Shown here in pieces: positions 9,165 to 18,833 of a stretch of 64,000 nucleotides of DNA. Under the pieces are notes generated by a model, which worked only from the letters and a program-made list of their open reading frames with translations, did no database searches and was not told the origin of the DNA. The DNA comes from Lactobacillus kitasatonis DSM 16761 = JCM 1039 (GTDB lineage: Bacteria; Bacillota; Bacilli; Lactobacillales; Lactobacillaceae). The stretch is taken from contig NZ_BALU01000011.1 in the NCBI RefSeq assembly GCF_000615285.1, positions 27,352-91,351 on the forward strand, read 5' to 3'. The translations under genes were made by a program, and so were the position numbers. Numbering within the stretch: the stretch's first letter is position 1; every line of letters starts with the position of its first letter.

Positions 9165-11640
9165 CATTATCAATTTTGGCCAGTTTTCAAGCAAGTCTTT
9201 TGATTTACCTAGCAAGCAAATTAATGTCTTCTTTGGTGCAAACGAAGCAGGCAAAAGTACGACAGTAGCCTTCATTAAGCAAATTATGTTTGGCTTTCAT
9301 TTGCGCAGTAATTCATCCCCATTTTTTGAAGATTACACGCCACTAGCTCATGTTAGTCCAATGGGCGGTAGTTTAATTTTTGAAGCAGACGATAGCGAAT
9401 ACGAATTAGAGCGTCTTTATGCCAAAGGCGATAAAACTAAGCGCGGTATTTTAACTGTTAAAAAAGATGGACAAGTAGTACCTGAGAGTCTTTTCTTTGA
9501 TCAGATTCAAAATATCGATGGCTCATTTTATGCCGATAGTTTTATCTTTAACCAAGAGATGCTGGGTCAGGTAAGTAGCTTGAGCCAAGAAGATTTGTTG
9601 GATCGTATTTATTATCTTGGCGCAGCAGATAGTGGCAAGTTGCTTGAGATGCGTGATGGTTTTGAAAAAGAAGCCGGCAAACTGTTCAAGAAGACTGGTA
9701 AAAAGCCAGAAGTAAATCGTTTGCTTAAGCAAATGGAAGACGATCGTGACAATCTGGCTCAAACGCAAGCAGAGTTTGATGATTATGAAGAACTTGATCG
9801 TGATTTAACTGCTAAAAGTGACGAGTTAAAGAGTAAGCAACAAGCTTTAGAGAAGCTGCAAAAAAGGGCGCAAGAATTGCGTGACCTGCAAAAAGAATTA
9901 GGCAATTACCAAACTTTGCTAGATTTGCAAAAGCAAGTTAAGGATACGCAGTTTGATAGTGAAAATTATCAAAAAGCGCAAGATATCATGGCGCAAGGTC
10001 GCAATTTGCAAAAGACGATTAAGTCTTTGAAAGAGCAATTAGCTGATCTGGATAATAATAATCAGGCTGATTTGTCAGCTAGCAAAAAGCTTGTCCAACA
10101 AAAGTCGCAACTACTTCAATGGCAAGCAGAATATAAATCATGTTTGCAAAAGGCTGATGAACTCAAACAAGAAAAAGAACAAATTCTTGCTTTATCTCCT
10201 GATACCAAGCAAGTACTAGACTTGACGCCAGAGCAAATCAAACAGCTGCAAGCAGATTATTTAGCTTTGCCTAAACAAGAAAATCGAGTTGAAGCTGCTG
10301 CTAATTCCAATGATAAACTCTGGTATGTGATTGGTGCCGTCCTAGCAGTCCTTGGTTTGATCTTACTGGTTATGATGGGGACAGTTGGCGTGATCGCCTT
10401 AATTACCGGCCTAATCTTTCTTGGTGCAGGCTACGTTAAAGGTAATAACGCCAATAAACAAAATGCCGCTATTTTGGAAAAGCAAAAACTGGTCGCACAA
10501 AAGCGCCAGGGATTTGGGCAACAATATGGCTTGAATCCTGATAATTTGGATATTAATAATCTGGTGGCTAATGCCAACCAGTATCACTTAAAAGAAAACG
10601 CTGAGAAGGCAAATAATGAACAACTGAGCCAGATTAATCAAGAAGTCGCCCAATTAGCCGCAAATGTGCAAAATATGCTGAAAAAGCCAATTGAGGATGA
10701 TTTTAGCTCCGTTTTAAGTGGAATTGATGAACTGGAAGAAAAGATTGACCACAGTCAAGAAATTGGTCAACGAAGAATGACGATTTCGTCTGCTTTAAAG
10801 CAGGACCAGCAAGATTTGAAAGAATTGGGTTTGCAACTTCAAACTTTGTTTGTTCAAGCTAATGTCAAAAATATGGCCGATTATGATGCTGTGTACAAAG
10901 ATTCATTAGAGCAAGCCAAAATTAGGACGCAGGTCGAAGCACTTAAGAAGAGCTTAAACGATGATTTAACTCAATTGACAAAGACTAATCCAGCTGAATT
11001 AGAGCAGCAATTGCATGAATTGAATGATCAAATAGCTGCAGCTAATAATGAAATCAGCGATTTACAACAACAAAACGCACAAGTACAGGTTAAGTTGAAT
11101 AATTTGGCTGATTCAACTGCAGTATTTGAAGCGAAACAAGATTTGGCCAATACCGAAACTAATTTTGAAAGCAGTAGTAAGGAATATCTTGCTAACTTGC
11201 TTGCAGCTAAATGGATTGGTCGCTCACTTGATTTGGCTTCAAATGAACGTTTTCCAAAGATGTTGAAAGCAGCTAAGGAATATTTGGCTCTGCTTACAGG
11301 TGGCCGCTACGTTGATCTTGATTTAGGTAAAAAGCTAACGGTTATCAGAAAAGATGGCAAAAAGCGCGATGTTAAATACTTATCTCGTGGTACGGCCGAA
11401 CAACTTTACTTTGCTTTAAAATTGGCCTTTGTTGAACAAATTAAGGACGAAATTAATTTGCCAATTTTGATTGATGATTCATTTGTTAACTTTGATGATA
11501 ACCGAATCAAATATATTGAACAGCTATTGAGGAGGATTAGCGAAAACAATCAAGTTCTGATTTTTACGGCTCAAGAAAACTTAGTCGAAAAATTAGGGAT
11601 CCAGCCTTTAACTTTTACGAAAGGAAATCAAAATGCTTAA
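9145..11640 (+). CDS. yhaN: YhaN, SbcC/Rad50-like AAA ATPase with membrane hairpin
   Basis: 831 residues. Walker A is GANEAGKST near residue 31. Long coiled-coil arms follow (roughly 170-360 and 440-680). The ABC-type signature region YLSRGTAEQLYFALKLA lies near 745 and Walker B ILIDDSFVNFDD near 773. The two arms are separated by a strongly hydrophobic double segment (about 391-433) that should form a membrane hairpin, a feature of YhaN that distinguishes it from soluble SbcC. It starts inside yhaO and overlaps yhaM by 8 bp, so the three genes form a tight operon. Confidence 0.92.
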   Translation: MRLKQINIINFGQFSSKSFDLPSKQINVFFGANEAGKSTTVAFIKQIMFGFHLRSNSSPFFEDYTPLAHVSPMGGSLIFEADDSEYELERLYAKGDKTKRGILTVKKDGQVVPESLFFDQIQNIDGSFYADSFIFNQEMLGQVSSLSQEDLLDRIYYLGAADSGKLLEMRDGFEKEAGKLFKKTGKKPEVNRLLKQMEDDRDNLAQTQAEFDDYEELDRDLTAKSDELKSKQQALEKLQKRAQELRDLQKELGNYQTLLDLQKQVKDTQFDSENYQKAQDIMAQGRNLQKTIKSLKEQLADLDNNNQADLSASKKLVQQKSQLLQWQAEYKSCLQKADELKQEKEQILALSPDTKQVLDLTPEQIKQLQADYLALPKQENRVEAAANSNDKLWYVIGAVLAVLGLILLVMMGTVGVIALITGLIFLGAGYVKGNNANKQNAAILEKQKLVAQKRQGFGQQYGLNPDNLDINNLVANANQYHLKENAEKANNEQLSQINQEVAQLAANVQNMLKKPIEDDFSSVLSGIDELEEKIDHSQEIGQRRMTISSALKQDQQDLKELGLQLQTLFVQANVKNMADYDAVYKDSLEQAKIRTQVEALKKSLNDDLTQLTKTNPAELEQQLHELNDQIAAANNEISDLQQQNAQVQVKLNNLADSTAVFEAKQDLANTETNFESSSKEYLANLLAAKWIGRSLDLASNERFPKMLKAAKEYLALLTGGRYVDLDLGKKLTVIRKDGKKRDVKYLSRGTAEQLYFALKLAFVEQIKDEINLPILIDDSFVNFDDNRIKYIEQLLRRISENNQVLIFTAQENLVEKLGIQPLTFTKGNQNA

Positions 11641-12664
11641 ACGACTCTTAGATTATAATGACGGCGAAGAAATGGATATCGTCGTTTTGATTAAGAATTC
11701 GCAATTGCGACGGAATAAGAAAAATAAGCTATTTTTAGCAATGCAATTTGGCGATGGGTCAGGCGAGATTCGTGGCAACTTTTGGGATGCAACCAATCAA
11801 GATGCGGCTACCTTTAGTACAGGTACGATTGTAGAATTAAACGGTAAAAGAGAAGAATATCAAGGACGTCCACAAATTCGTATTTATAGTTTAAGGGTGG
11901 TTGGACCACAAGAAGGCTATGAGTTAGATCAATTCGTTAAGTCAGCTCCAGAACCGATTAATGATATGCATGCCGAAATTAATCAATTTGTTAATCAAAT
12001 TCAAAATAGAACTTGGAAGACGATTGTTCAATATTTGTTGAAGAAGTGGGGCAAACGCTTCTATGATTATCCAGCAGGGAGGAGCAATCACCATGCTGTG
12101 CGTGGCGGTCTTGCTTTTCACACTTTGTCGATGCTTAAGGATGCCAAGGGTCTGGCTGATAATTACGAACAAATTAATCGTTCGTTACTTTATGCGGGAT
12201 GCATTTTGCATGATATGGGCAAGGTCTTGGAACTAACGGGTCCAGCGGCAACGCAATACACCACAGAAGGTAATTTGGTTGGTCACTTAGTACTTATTGA
12301 TGAACAAATTATGCTGGCTGCACAAGATTTAAAGATTGATCTAGAATCTGAAGCTCTGCTTTTGCTTAGACACATGGTTTTGTCACACCACGGTAGATAT
12401 GAATATGGTTCACCAAAGTTACCAGCATTGCTTGAAGCAGAAATTTTGCACCGCATCGATGATATGGATGCAATGGTTTATGCAGTAACAAATGCATTAC
12501 AACACACTGGCAGAGGGACATTTACTGAACCGCTACTTAGCAAGATGGCAAGCGTTATTATCGTCCAAAACATGATCCAGCTTTGGATAATGCTAAGCAT
12601 TTGGAATAAAAAGTGCACGAAAAAAGAGGTTAACTTCAAAAAAGTTAACCTCTTTTTTTGCTAA
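11633..12664 (+). CDS. yhaM: YhaM 3'-5' exoribonuclease, C-terminus altered by a frameshift
   Basis: An N-terminal OB-fold (about 10-90) is followed by an HD domain. Metal ligands are recognisable in HHAVRGGLAFHT, ILHDMGKV and LSHHGRYEYG. YhaM degrades RNA and single-stranded DNA from the 3' end. The frame reads normally to about 12541 and then into unrelated residues up to the stop at 12662-12664, inside the terminator. Adding one A near 12542 gives the expected tail, RYYRPKHDPALDNAKHLE, ending at 12609. The native product is therefore about 325 residues and the lesion is probably a sequence error. It overlaps yhaN by 8 bp. Confidence 0.88.
   Translation: MLKRLLDYNDGEEMDIVVLIKNSQLRRNKKNKLFLAMQFGDGSGEIRGNFWDATNQDAATFSTGTIVELNGKREEYQGRPQIRIYSLRVVGPQEGYELDQFVKSAPEPINDMHAEINQFVNQIQNRTWKTIVQYLLKKWGKRFYDYPAGRSNHHAVRGGLAFHTLSMLKDAKGLADNYEQINRSLLYAGCILHDMGKVLELTGPAATQYTTEGNLVGHLVLIDEQIMLAAQDLKIDLESEALLLLRHMVLSHHGRYEYGSPKLPALLEAEILHRIDDMDAMVYAVTNALQHTGRGTFTEPLLSKMASVIIVQNMIQLWIMLSIWNKKCTKKEVNFKKVNLFFC
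12621..12659. terminator. hairpin terminator between yhaM and prsA
   Basis: AAAGAGGTTAACTT pairs with AAGTTAACCTCTTT around a short A-rich loop, with T and A tracts on the two sides. It serves both converging genes. Confidence 0.9.
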
Positions 12665-12683
12665 TTTACTAACTAAATATTTA

Positions 12684-13589
12684 TTACTTAGTAGCGCTAG
12701 TAGTTGAAACGTATGATGCTAATACGTCCTTCAAGTCGTTATCCTTGATTGAAACATCAGCACGTTTCAAAACAGTTGAGATAACGTCCTTCATAATTGC
12801 CTGGTCTTGAGCCATTGATGCGTAAATTTCGTTGTCAATAGCCTTCTTGTGATCAGCAAACTTACCCTTAGCTGGGTGGTTGATCATCTTAATTACGTGG
12901 TAACCAGATTGTGACTTAACTGGGGTTGAAGTTACTTCACCAGTCTTAAGCTTAAATGCAGCGTTCTTGAATGATGAGTCAAGAGTGTTATCAGTTGAGT
13001 CAAATGCAGGAAGCTTACCAGCTTTGTTCTTAGTAGCAGTATCAAGTGAGTATTTCTTAGCTAAGCTCTTAAAGCTCTTACCATCCTTCAATTGCTTGAT
13101 GATGCTTTGAGCAGTTGACTTCTTAGCAACCAAAATGTGTTGTACAGTTACCTTAGGTTGGTAGCTCTTCCAAGCTTGTTGTTCTTGCTTCTTTGAAATC
13201 TTCTTAATGTGCTTTAATGCTTGTTCAGAAAGAAGGTTAGTCTTTAAGTTTTCCTTGAAGCTTGAAGCAGTCATACCGTTTTGTTGTAAAACAGCACTAA
13301 ATTGTGAGCCGTATTGCTTCTTGTAGTTGTTGTATTGCTTGTCAACTTTCTTTGATGAAACGTACTTGCCGTATTGTTGTTTCAAAGCACGGTTGATGAT
13401 CATGTTAGCCAAAGCTGACTTACCAGCTTGTGACTTCTTCATTTCATCGTAGTATTGTTGTTGAGTAATCTTACCGCCCTTGTAGGAAGCAACAGTAGAA
13501 TTACTGCCACTGTTAGAACAAGCAGCAGTTGATAATGCAACACCAGCTACAGCTACGACTGCAGCAATTTTCTTCATATAACTCTTCAT
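12684..13589 (-). CDS. prsA: PrsA-type peptidyl-prolyl isomerase lipoprotein
   Basis: About 301 residues from the ATG at 13589, which has GGAG about 10 bases upstream; a longer in-frame start at 13628 lacks this. A lipoprotein signal peptide ends in LSTAAC followed by a Ser/Asn/Gly-rich linker. The centre holds a parvulin domain (VTVQHILVAKKS, then GEVTSTPVKSQSGYHVIKM), flanked by the helical chaperone portion. PrsA is anchored on the outer face of the membrane and folds secreted proteins, here presumably including SLAP-type proteins and PBPs. The gene ends at the shared terminator with yhaM. Confidence 0.93.
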   Translation of the reverse strand: MKSYMKKIAAVVAVAGVALSTAACSNSGSNSTVASYKGGKITQQQYYDEMKKSQAGKSALANMIINRALKQQYGKYVSSKKVDKQYNNYKKQYGSQFSAVLQQNGMTASSFKENLKTNLLSEQALKHIKKISKKQEQQAWKSYQPKVTVQHILVAKKSTAQSIIKQLKDGKSFKSLAKKYSLDTATKNKAGKLPAFDSTDNTLDSSFKNAAFKLKTGEVTSTPVKSQSGYHVIKMINHPAKGKFADHKKAIDNEIYASMAQDQAIMKDVISTVLKRADVSIKDNDLKDVLASYVSTTSATK

Positions 13590-13706
13590 ATAATTAAATC
13601 TCCACATCCTTAAATAAGTAACTGTCAACTAATATACCATAAAAATGACCAAATCGTTTTTAAATAGCGAATATTCACAGAAAAATCAAAATTTCTTTAA
13701 ATTTTC

Positions 13707-14063
13707 TTAGGCCTTTTCGTCATCTTGAGCATCTGAACCAGTAAATGAACTCAAATCTTGGTTAACTTCTTCGCCTTTTTGTTTCATGCGATCAACTGTA
13801 GGTTGAATATGTCTAGAATATTTTTCAACATCATCGCTGATATCGCTAATAGTACGTTGTGCTGCAGGCATTTGTTCACTTAATTCACGACTAGCTTGCT
13901 TAGCATTTTGCAAAGCTGTAGCGAAACGATTGCCTTCATGTTTTAAAGCATCGAATTCAACTTTCAATGGTTTGCCAGGACGATTGCCGTCACTGTCTGT
14001 TAAACATGAAAAAACAAAACCAAAAGCAGCACCAAAAACTGTTCCTAATAAAAAGCGTTTCAT
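13707..14063 (-). CDS. YtxH-like membrane-anchored coiled-coil protein
   Basis: 118 residues. The N-terminal hydrophobic segment with glycines (FLLGTVFGAAFGFVFSCL) is followed by a charged helical region and an acidic tail. This is the layout of YtxH-domain proteins, small general-stress or envelope-associated proteins with no known activity. It lies just after the HIT gene (12 bp) on the same strand and is probably co-transcribed with it. Confidence 0.65.
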   Translation of the reverse strand: MKRFLLGTVFGAAFGFVFSCLTDSDGNRPGKPLKVEFDALKHEGNRFATALQNAKQASRELSEQMPAAQRTISDISDDVEKYSRHIQPTVDRMKQKGEEVNQDLSSFTGSDAQDDEKA

Positions 14064-14074
14064 TTGTCTACTCC

Positions 14075-14506
14075 TTAAAATTGAGCTTTAATCTTGTCAG
14101 CAACTTCGTTGTACTTAGCCTCATCGTACTTGTCAGCGTTGTTGCGAGTCATGAGCTTCAAACCATCGCCTTCAAAACGAGGAATGAAGTGGATGTGTGA
14201 GTGCATAACTACTTGGTTAGCGGACTTACCGTTGTTAGTGGTGATGTTCATACCTGTAACGTTAGGGAAGGCCTTCTTGATTGCATTGGCAATTTCAGGG
14301 ATGTATTGCAAGTATTGCTGTGCATCTTCTTTAGTGTAATCAAACAAGTTAACGATGTGTTTCTTTGGCACCATTAAAGTATGACCTGGGTTTACTTGTG
14401 AGATGTCCAAGAAAGCTTTAACATCGTCATTTTCAAAAACTGTGTAACTAGGAATTTCACCGCGAATAATTTTACAGAATAAACAATCATCTACTAATTT
14501 TTCCAT
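14075..14506 (-). CDS. hit: HIT family nucleotide hydrolase/transferase
   Basis: 143 residues. The N-terminus has CLFCKIIRGEIPS, as in HIT proteins of the Hint branch, and HSHIHFIPR carries the histidine triad with the catalytic His in the middle. NPGHTLMVPKKHI is another conserved block. Hint proteins hydrolyse nucleoside phosphoramidates and acyl-adenylates. It is divergent from ecsAB, and this hit-ecs head-to-head arrangement is also found in Bacillus. Confidence 0.93.
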   Translation of the reverse strand: MEKLVDDCLFCKIIRGEIPSYTVFENDDVKAFLDISQVNPGHTLMVPKKHIVNLFDYTKEDAQQYLQYIPEIANAIKKAFPNVTGMNITTNNGKSANQVVMHSHIHFIPRFEGDGLKLMTRNNADKYDEAKYNEVADKIKAQF

Positions 14507-14597
14507 AATATATACCTCTTGTGTTTGAACTTTAGTTTCTTATTAAGTTCATGCTATCATACTATATGTATTAAATCAGTAAAGAAAGATAGGAAAA

Positions 14598-15341
14598 ATG
14601 ACATTAAAAATTGAACATTTAACTGGGGGCTACACGGGTGTCCCGGTTATTAAAGATATAAATTTAGAAATTAAGCCAGGTGAAGCATTGGGCTTGATCG
14701 GTTTAAACGGGGCTGGTAAGTCAACAACAATTAAGCATATTTTAGGCTTGCTGAGACCTCAAAAAGGCAAGATCACTTTAAACGACGTTGTTTTAACTGA
14801 GCAACCTACGAAGTTTAAGCGTGAAGTAGATTATATTCCTGAAACGCCAATTTTGTATCCAGAATTGACCTTAAAAGAGCACTTGGAATTGACAATGCTC
14901 AGTTACAAACTGGATGAAAAGAAGGCCTGGGCAAGAGCACATGAATTGCTCAAGATGTTCAGACTTGATGATAAGCTTGAATGGTTGCCAATTCACTTTT
15001 CAAAAGGGATGCGCCAAAAGGTAATGATCGTATCTGCCTTTTTAGCTGATACAAGTTTGCTTGTGATCGATGAACCATTTACAGGACTTGATCCTTTGGC
15101 TGTTGCCAACTTGATTGATTTGATTAGAAAGGCAATTGCTAATGGCAAGATGGTGCTTATGACCACTCACGTTTTAGCTGATGCACAACAAGCCATTTCA
15201 AACTATGCTGTTTTAAACAACGGTACGATCGAAGTTATCGGCAGTTTGCAAGATATTCGTGAACACTACGGCTTAAAGCCTGATGATCCATTTGATAAGT
15301 TATATTTGGCTTTGAATAGAGAGGATCATGGCAATGCGTGA
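14598..15341 (+). CDS. ecsA: EcsA ABC transporter ATP-binding protein
   Basis: 247 residues. Walker A is GLNGAGKST near residue 37, the signature is the unusual FSKGMRQKV, and Walker B is LLVIDEPFTGLD. The H-loop is MTTHV. The KGMRQK form of the signature is typical of EcsA. Ecs is linked to regulated intramembrane proteolysis, secretion and peptide signalling in other Firmicutes. It overlaps ecsB by 14 bp. Confidence 0.92.
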   Translation: MTLKIEHLTGGYTGVPVIKDINLEIKPGEALGLIGLNGAGKSTTIKHILGLLRPQKGKITLNDVVLTEQPTKFKREVDYIPETPILYPELTLKEHLELTMLSYKLDEKKAWARAHELLKMFRLDDKLEWLPIHFSKGMRQKVMIVSAFLADTSLLVIDEPFTGLDPLAVANLIDLIRKAIANGKMVLMTTHVLADAQQAISNYAVLNNGTIEVIGSLQDIREHYGLKPDDPFDKLYLALNREDHGNA

Positions 15342-16566
15342 GTTAGCTAAAAAGAGATTAAATGAAAATCTCAAGCAATCAGTTAAGTATTTAACGCTTG
15401 TTTTCAATGACTTCTTTATTTTGGCTTTGATCTTTTTAGTTGGTGCATTGATGTTTTGGTATGCTGAAGCGATGAAGACGATGCCAACTAACCTTTGGTT
15501 CTATAAGCCACTGACAGGATTCATCTTATGGCTGCCTCTTTTGACAGGACGCTTTGTTACTTTAATCAAAGAAGCAGATATGCAGTTTCTGTTCACGCAA
15601 GATGAGCAGATGGATGAATATTTGAAACCGATGCACAGATATAGCTTGGTTTTACCATTCATTTTAGAAATCTTGCTTGCAGGTATTGTCCTCCCATTCG
15701 CTACAGTTAAAGCAGGCATTAGTGTTTGGAACTATATCTTGTTGGTGCTCGCTATGCTCTTTATCAAAGATGCAGAACTAGAAATTGAAAAAAGCAATCT
15801 ATACTTTGGCAAAAAGCTAAGTTTTGGACTAGTTAGTTTAGTTGCCTTGCTTATTGCAATGCTTTCCACTTATTATCCAATGGTAGGTTTGGCTTTAGGT
15901 GTAGTTGGAACTATCTTGTTTGCGCCTAACTTTAAGCCATCGTTTGGCGATAAGATGAATAAAAAGCTGCTCTTTGATTGGCGCTATGCTGTAGAAAGCG
16001 AAAAGGCTAGAAAAGACCGTGTTTATTCAGTCTTCAGCATGTTTACCGATGTCGAAGAAAAGCAAGTAAGCATCAAGCGAAGAAAGTACTTGGATTTCCT
16101 TTTGCCTAAGTCAATTGCTAAAGAAAATCCTAACTTGTTCTTATACAGAAGATCACTACTTAGAAATCCAGAGTATTTGAACTTGCTGGTTAGAATGACC
16201 GTCTTCGCAATTTTGATTTCATGGTTAGTGCAAGATTGGCGCTGGGCGCTTGGCTTATCATGCTTGGTGATCTTCTTGACTGTTTATCAATTATTGCCAA
16301 TGGCAACCGAATTCGACCGAAACTTTATGTATCGTGTTTACCCAATTGAACGTCAAGATCGTGGCAAGGACTTGGTCAAAGTATTAACTTTAGGCTTGCT
16401 GATTCAATGGGTATTAATCAGTATTTTCTGGTTATTGTTATTGCCAATTAATGTAAACTTATTTGAAGCAATTGGTATTTTACTCGTGTTTACCGCATTG
16501 GTAGTTGCCACTTACTTACCAAATCGCGTTAGAAAAATTAATCAAAAGAACTTTGGAATTAGATAG
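15328..16566 (+). CDS. ecsB: EcsB ABC transporter permease
   Basis: 412 residues. Several hydrophobic segments cluster at about 25-75, 110-150 and 165-195 and again at 285-400, separated by a basic cytosolic loop (about 200-275). This matches EcsB-family permeases. It is translated from within the end of ecsA and is followed 11 bp later by trmB, so the three form one unit. What the transporter exports is unknown. Confidence 0.88.
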   Translation: MAMRELAKKRLNENLKQSVKYLTLVFNDFFILALIFLVGALMFWYAEAMKTMPTNLWFYKPLTGFILWLPLLTGRFVTLIKEADMQFLFTQDEQMDEYLKPMHRYSLVLPFILEILLAGIVLPFATVKAGISVWNYILLVLAMLFIKDAELEIEKSNLYFGKKLSFGLVSLVALLIAMLSTYYPMVGLALGVVGTILFAPNFKPSFGDKMNKKLLFDWRYAVESEKARKDRVYSVFSMFTDVEEKQVSIKRRKYLDFLLPKSIAKENPNLFLYRRSLLRNPEYLNLLVRMTVFAILISWLVQDWRWALGLSCLVIFLTVYQLLPMATEFDRNFMYRVYPIERQDRGKDLVKVLTLGLLIQWVLISIFWLLLLPINVNLFEAIGILLVFTALVVATYLPNRVRKINQKNFGIR

Positions 16567-16577
16567 GGAATAGAGAA

Positions 16578-17234
16578 ATGAGATTAAGAAATAAACCTTG
16601 GGCTGTAAAGCTTGTTAATGATCACCCTGAAAGTGTGTTGCAAAACCCAGATCCTGATAAGAAGATTGATTGGGCTGAACGTTTTGGCAATGATCATCCA
16701 ATTGAAATTGAAGTAGGATCAGGTAAGGGTCACTTTATTACTACATTGGCTAAAATGCATCCCGACAAAAACTACGTTGCTTTAGAATTGCAAACTACTG
16801 CAGCTGGTATTATCTTGCGAACTAAGCTTGAAAAGGGGTTGGATAACTTGCAAATTTTGCGTGGGGATGCGGCCGATATTAACAGCTTTTTTGACAAGAA
16901 CACCACTGACGTAATCTACTTGAACTTTAGTGATCCATGGCCAAAGGCTCGTCATAAAAAGCGTCGTTTAACTTATAAGAGCTTTTTAAGTAAGTATGAA
17001 GAAGTGTTGAAGCCAGAAGGTCATATTGAATTTAAAACTGATAATTCAGGCTTGTTCGCTTATTCTGTGCAAAGTATGAATAATTACGGAATGTTCTTCG
17101 ATTTTGTGAGTGTTGATTTACACCATGAAAAGCCAGAAGTCGTTGAAAAGAATATTGAAACTGAATATGAGCATAAATTTGCGGCAAAGGGCAATCCGAT
17201 CTATGCATTGCATGCTCATTTTGAAACCAAGTAG
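16578..17234 (+). CDS. trmB: tRNA (guanine-N7)-methyltransferase
   Basis: 218 residues. The S-adenosylmethionine motif EVGSGKGHF lies near 47, and FSDPWPKARHKKRR is the TrmB signature around the catalytic aspartate and the tRNA-binding basic patch. Length is normal. It methylates G46 of the tRNA variable loop. It is probably co-transcribed with ecsAB. Confidence 0.94.
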   Translation: MRLRNKPWAVKLVNDHPESVLQNPDPDKKIDWAERFGNDHPIEIEVGSGKGHFITTLAKMHPDKNYVALELQTTAAGIILRTKLEKGLDNLQILRGDAADINSFFDKNTTDVIYLNFSDPWPKARHKKRRLTYKSFLSKYEEVLKPEGHIEFKTDNSGLFAYSVQSMNNYGMFFDFVSVDLHHEKPEVVEKNIETEYEHKFAAKGNPIYALHAHFETK

Positions 17235-17299
17235 TTTGCAAAAAGCCAGCATTTTTGTATAATACTTGTAAAAAGTAAGAAAGAATAGAGGCATAAAAA

Positions 17300-17620
17300 A
17301 TGGAAGAAATTAAAGCATTAACTGAAGACAAGTTACAAGAAATTACTAAATCTGGTCGCGTTGTTTTGGAATTTTCAGCAGCATGGTGCCCAGACTGCCG
17401 CTTCCTTGATCCATTTTTGCCAGAAATTGAAAAGGATTTTTCAGAAGCTAAATTTTACAAAATTGACCGTGATGACTCAATTGACGTTGCAAAAAAATTA
17501 ATGATTATGGGAATTCCTTCATTTGTTGTCTACCAAGATGGCAAAGAAATTGGTAGACTAGTAAATAAGGACCGTAAAACTAAAGATGAAGTAGAAAAAT
17601 TTTTGCGATCACTTGACTAA
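17300..17620 (+). CDS. thioredoxin family protein
   Basis: 106 residues with a thioredoxin fold. The redox motif is WCPDC (Cys30 and Cys33) in place of WCGPC, and the cis-proline is in GIPSFVVYQDG. There is no signal peptide, so it is cytosolic. The Pro-Asp dipeptide between the cysteines differs from classical TrxA, so this is a thioredoxin-like reductant, probably not the main TrxA. It sits 20 bp before ytpR. Confidence 0.88.
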   Translation: MEEIKALTEDKLQEITKSGRVVLEFSAAWCPDCRFLDPFLPEIEKDFSEAKFYKIDRDDSIDVAKKLMIMGIPSFVVYQDGKEIGRLVNKDRKTKDEVEKFLRSLD

Positions 17621-17640
17621 AAGAGGAGATTTAAAAAAGC

Positions 17641-18288
17641 ATGATTACTAGTACTAATAAAGAAGCTTATCCTAACACTTTGATCGTTATCTTGGGTCAT
17701 GATGAAGGACGCAGCTCATTTGAAGAAAAAGAAGACGTTACTCGCGTAACCAACGATGAAGGTAAGACTATTGGTTATAACTTTTTCAACGTTGATAAGT
17801 TGATTGACTTTGACAAATTGCCAAATGGTCCAGTTAAGCTTTCAGATGATGAACTTGAAGCTCTTAACAAGAAGCTTGCTGAAGCAGGCTTTGACGACAA
17901 GTTAGCATACGGCAAGCCAACGCTTGTTTACGGCTACGTTAAGACCTGTGAAAAGCACCCTGATTCAGACCACCTTCACGTAACTACTGTTGAAGTTGGC
18001 AACGGTGAAGAACACCAAATCGTTTGTGGTGCTCCTAACATTGCTCAAGGCCAAAAGGTTGTTGTTGCACTTCCTGGTACTTTGATGCCAAATGGTCAAC
18101 AAATTTGGCCAGGTGAATTACGTGGCGTTGATTCATATGGCATGATTTGTTCAGCTAGAGAACTTGGTTTACCACACGCACCTCAAAAGCGCGGTATCAT
18201 GGTTGTTCCTGACAACTTTGAAGTTGGTGCAGAATTTGAACCAACTAAGTGTGACGAATTGATCGCTAGTGGTGAAATCACTCTATAA
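17641..18288 (+). CDS. ytpR: YtpR-family tRNA-binding protein
   Basis: 215 residues. An N-terminal DUF4479-like part (about 1-90) precedes an EMAP/tRNA-binding OB domain (about 95-200) with GYVKTCEKHPDSDHL, IVCGAPNI and GMICSARELGL. It resembles the N-terminal domain of the PheRS beta subunit as a free-standing protein. Its cellular role is not established. A terminator follows directly. Confidence 0.9.
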   Translation: MITSTNKEAYPNTLIVILGHDEGRSSFEEKEDVTRVTNDEGKTIGYNFFNVDKLIDFDKLPNGPVKLSDDELEALNKKLAEAGFDDKLAYGKPTLVYGYVKTCEKHPDSDHLHVTTVEVGNGEEHQIVCGAPNIAQGQKVVVALPGTLMPNGQQIWPGELRGVDSYGMICSARELGLPHAPQKRGIMVVPDNFEVGAEFEPTKCDELIASGEITL

Positions 18289-18292
18289 TTTG

Positions 18293-18334
18293 AAAAGGCA
18301 TTAGGCTGCTAAATAGTAGTCTGATGCTTTTTTT
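18293..18334 (+). terminator. hairpin terminator after ytpR
   Basis: AAGGCATTAGGCT pairs, with G-U pairs, to AGTCTGATGCTTT and is followed by a T run. Confidence 0.75.
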
Positions 18335-18416
18335 GATACGTTTAAATAAAAAAAGTACGTTTTGCTAAACCTTTTTGTAAAAGCAACTACAATAAGAGTT
18401 GAAGAAGGCGTTTTTC

Positions 18417-18668
18417 ATGACAAAGAAATATGAAAAAGAAGTCAAAGAAGCAGAAAGCGTATTAGAGGATAAGAAGTTAACTGATAGTGAAATCTCACAA
18501 GAGTTAATTGACAAAGACCATCCAACTGAAAATGTTAAACCATCTGAGATTGATTTCTTGCGTAAAGAGCCAGATTTAGCAACTCAAATTGATTTTACTT
18601 TATTAGGTGACCTTGCTGGATTATCCAAGGAAGCTAAGGAAGAAGCAGCAGTTACTGCAGCTAAATAA
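18417..18668 (+). CDS. small acidic cytosolic protein of unknown function
   Basis: 83 residues from the ATG at 18417, which has AAGAAGG about 8 bases upstream; a longer TTG start 18 bases earlier has no ribosome site. It is charged throughout and predicted helical, without membrane segments or recognisable motif. It is flanked by terminators on both sides and is thus monocistronic. Function unknown. Confidence 0.6.
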   Translation: MTKKYEKEVKEAESVLEDKKLTDSEISQELIDKDHPTENVKPSEIDFLRKEPDLATQIDFTLLGDLAGLSKEAKEEAAVTAAK

Positions 18669-18706
18669 AGTTAAATAGAAGATATTGTAATAGGTCAATA
18701 TAGATA

Positions 18707-18742
18707 AAAGAAGCGTTGAGAAAAAATCTCAACGCTTTTTTT
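18707..18742 (+). terminator. hairpin terminator
   Basis: AAGCGTTGAG pairs with CTCAACGCTT, followed by seven T. Confidence 0.88.
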
Positions 18743-18833
18743 GCCGTAAATCAAATTCCATCCTAGAGTAATTAACCAAGGTATAATAGAACTATAAGAG
18801 TTATTAAAACAAAACCACAAGGGAGTGGAGAAA

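Noticed and set aside
18417..18668. Toxin-antitoxin partner at 18417
   Set aside because: A single small acidic frame between terminators with no partner gene and no TA motif.
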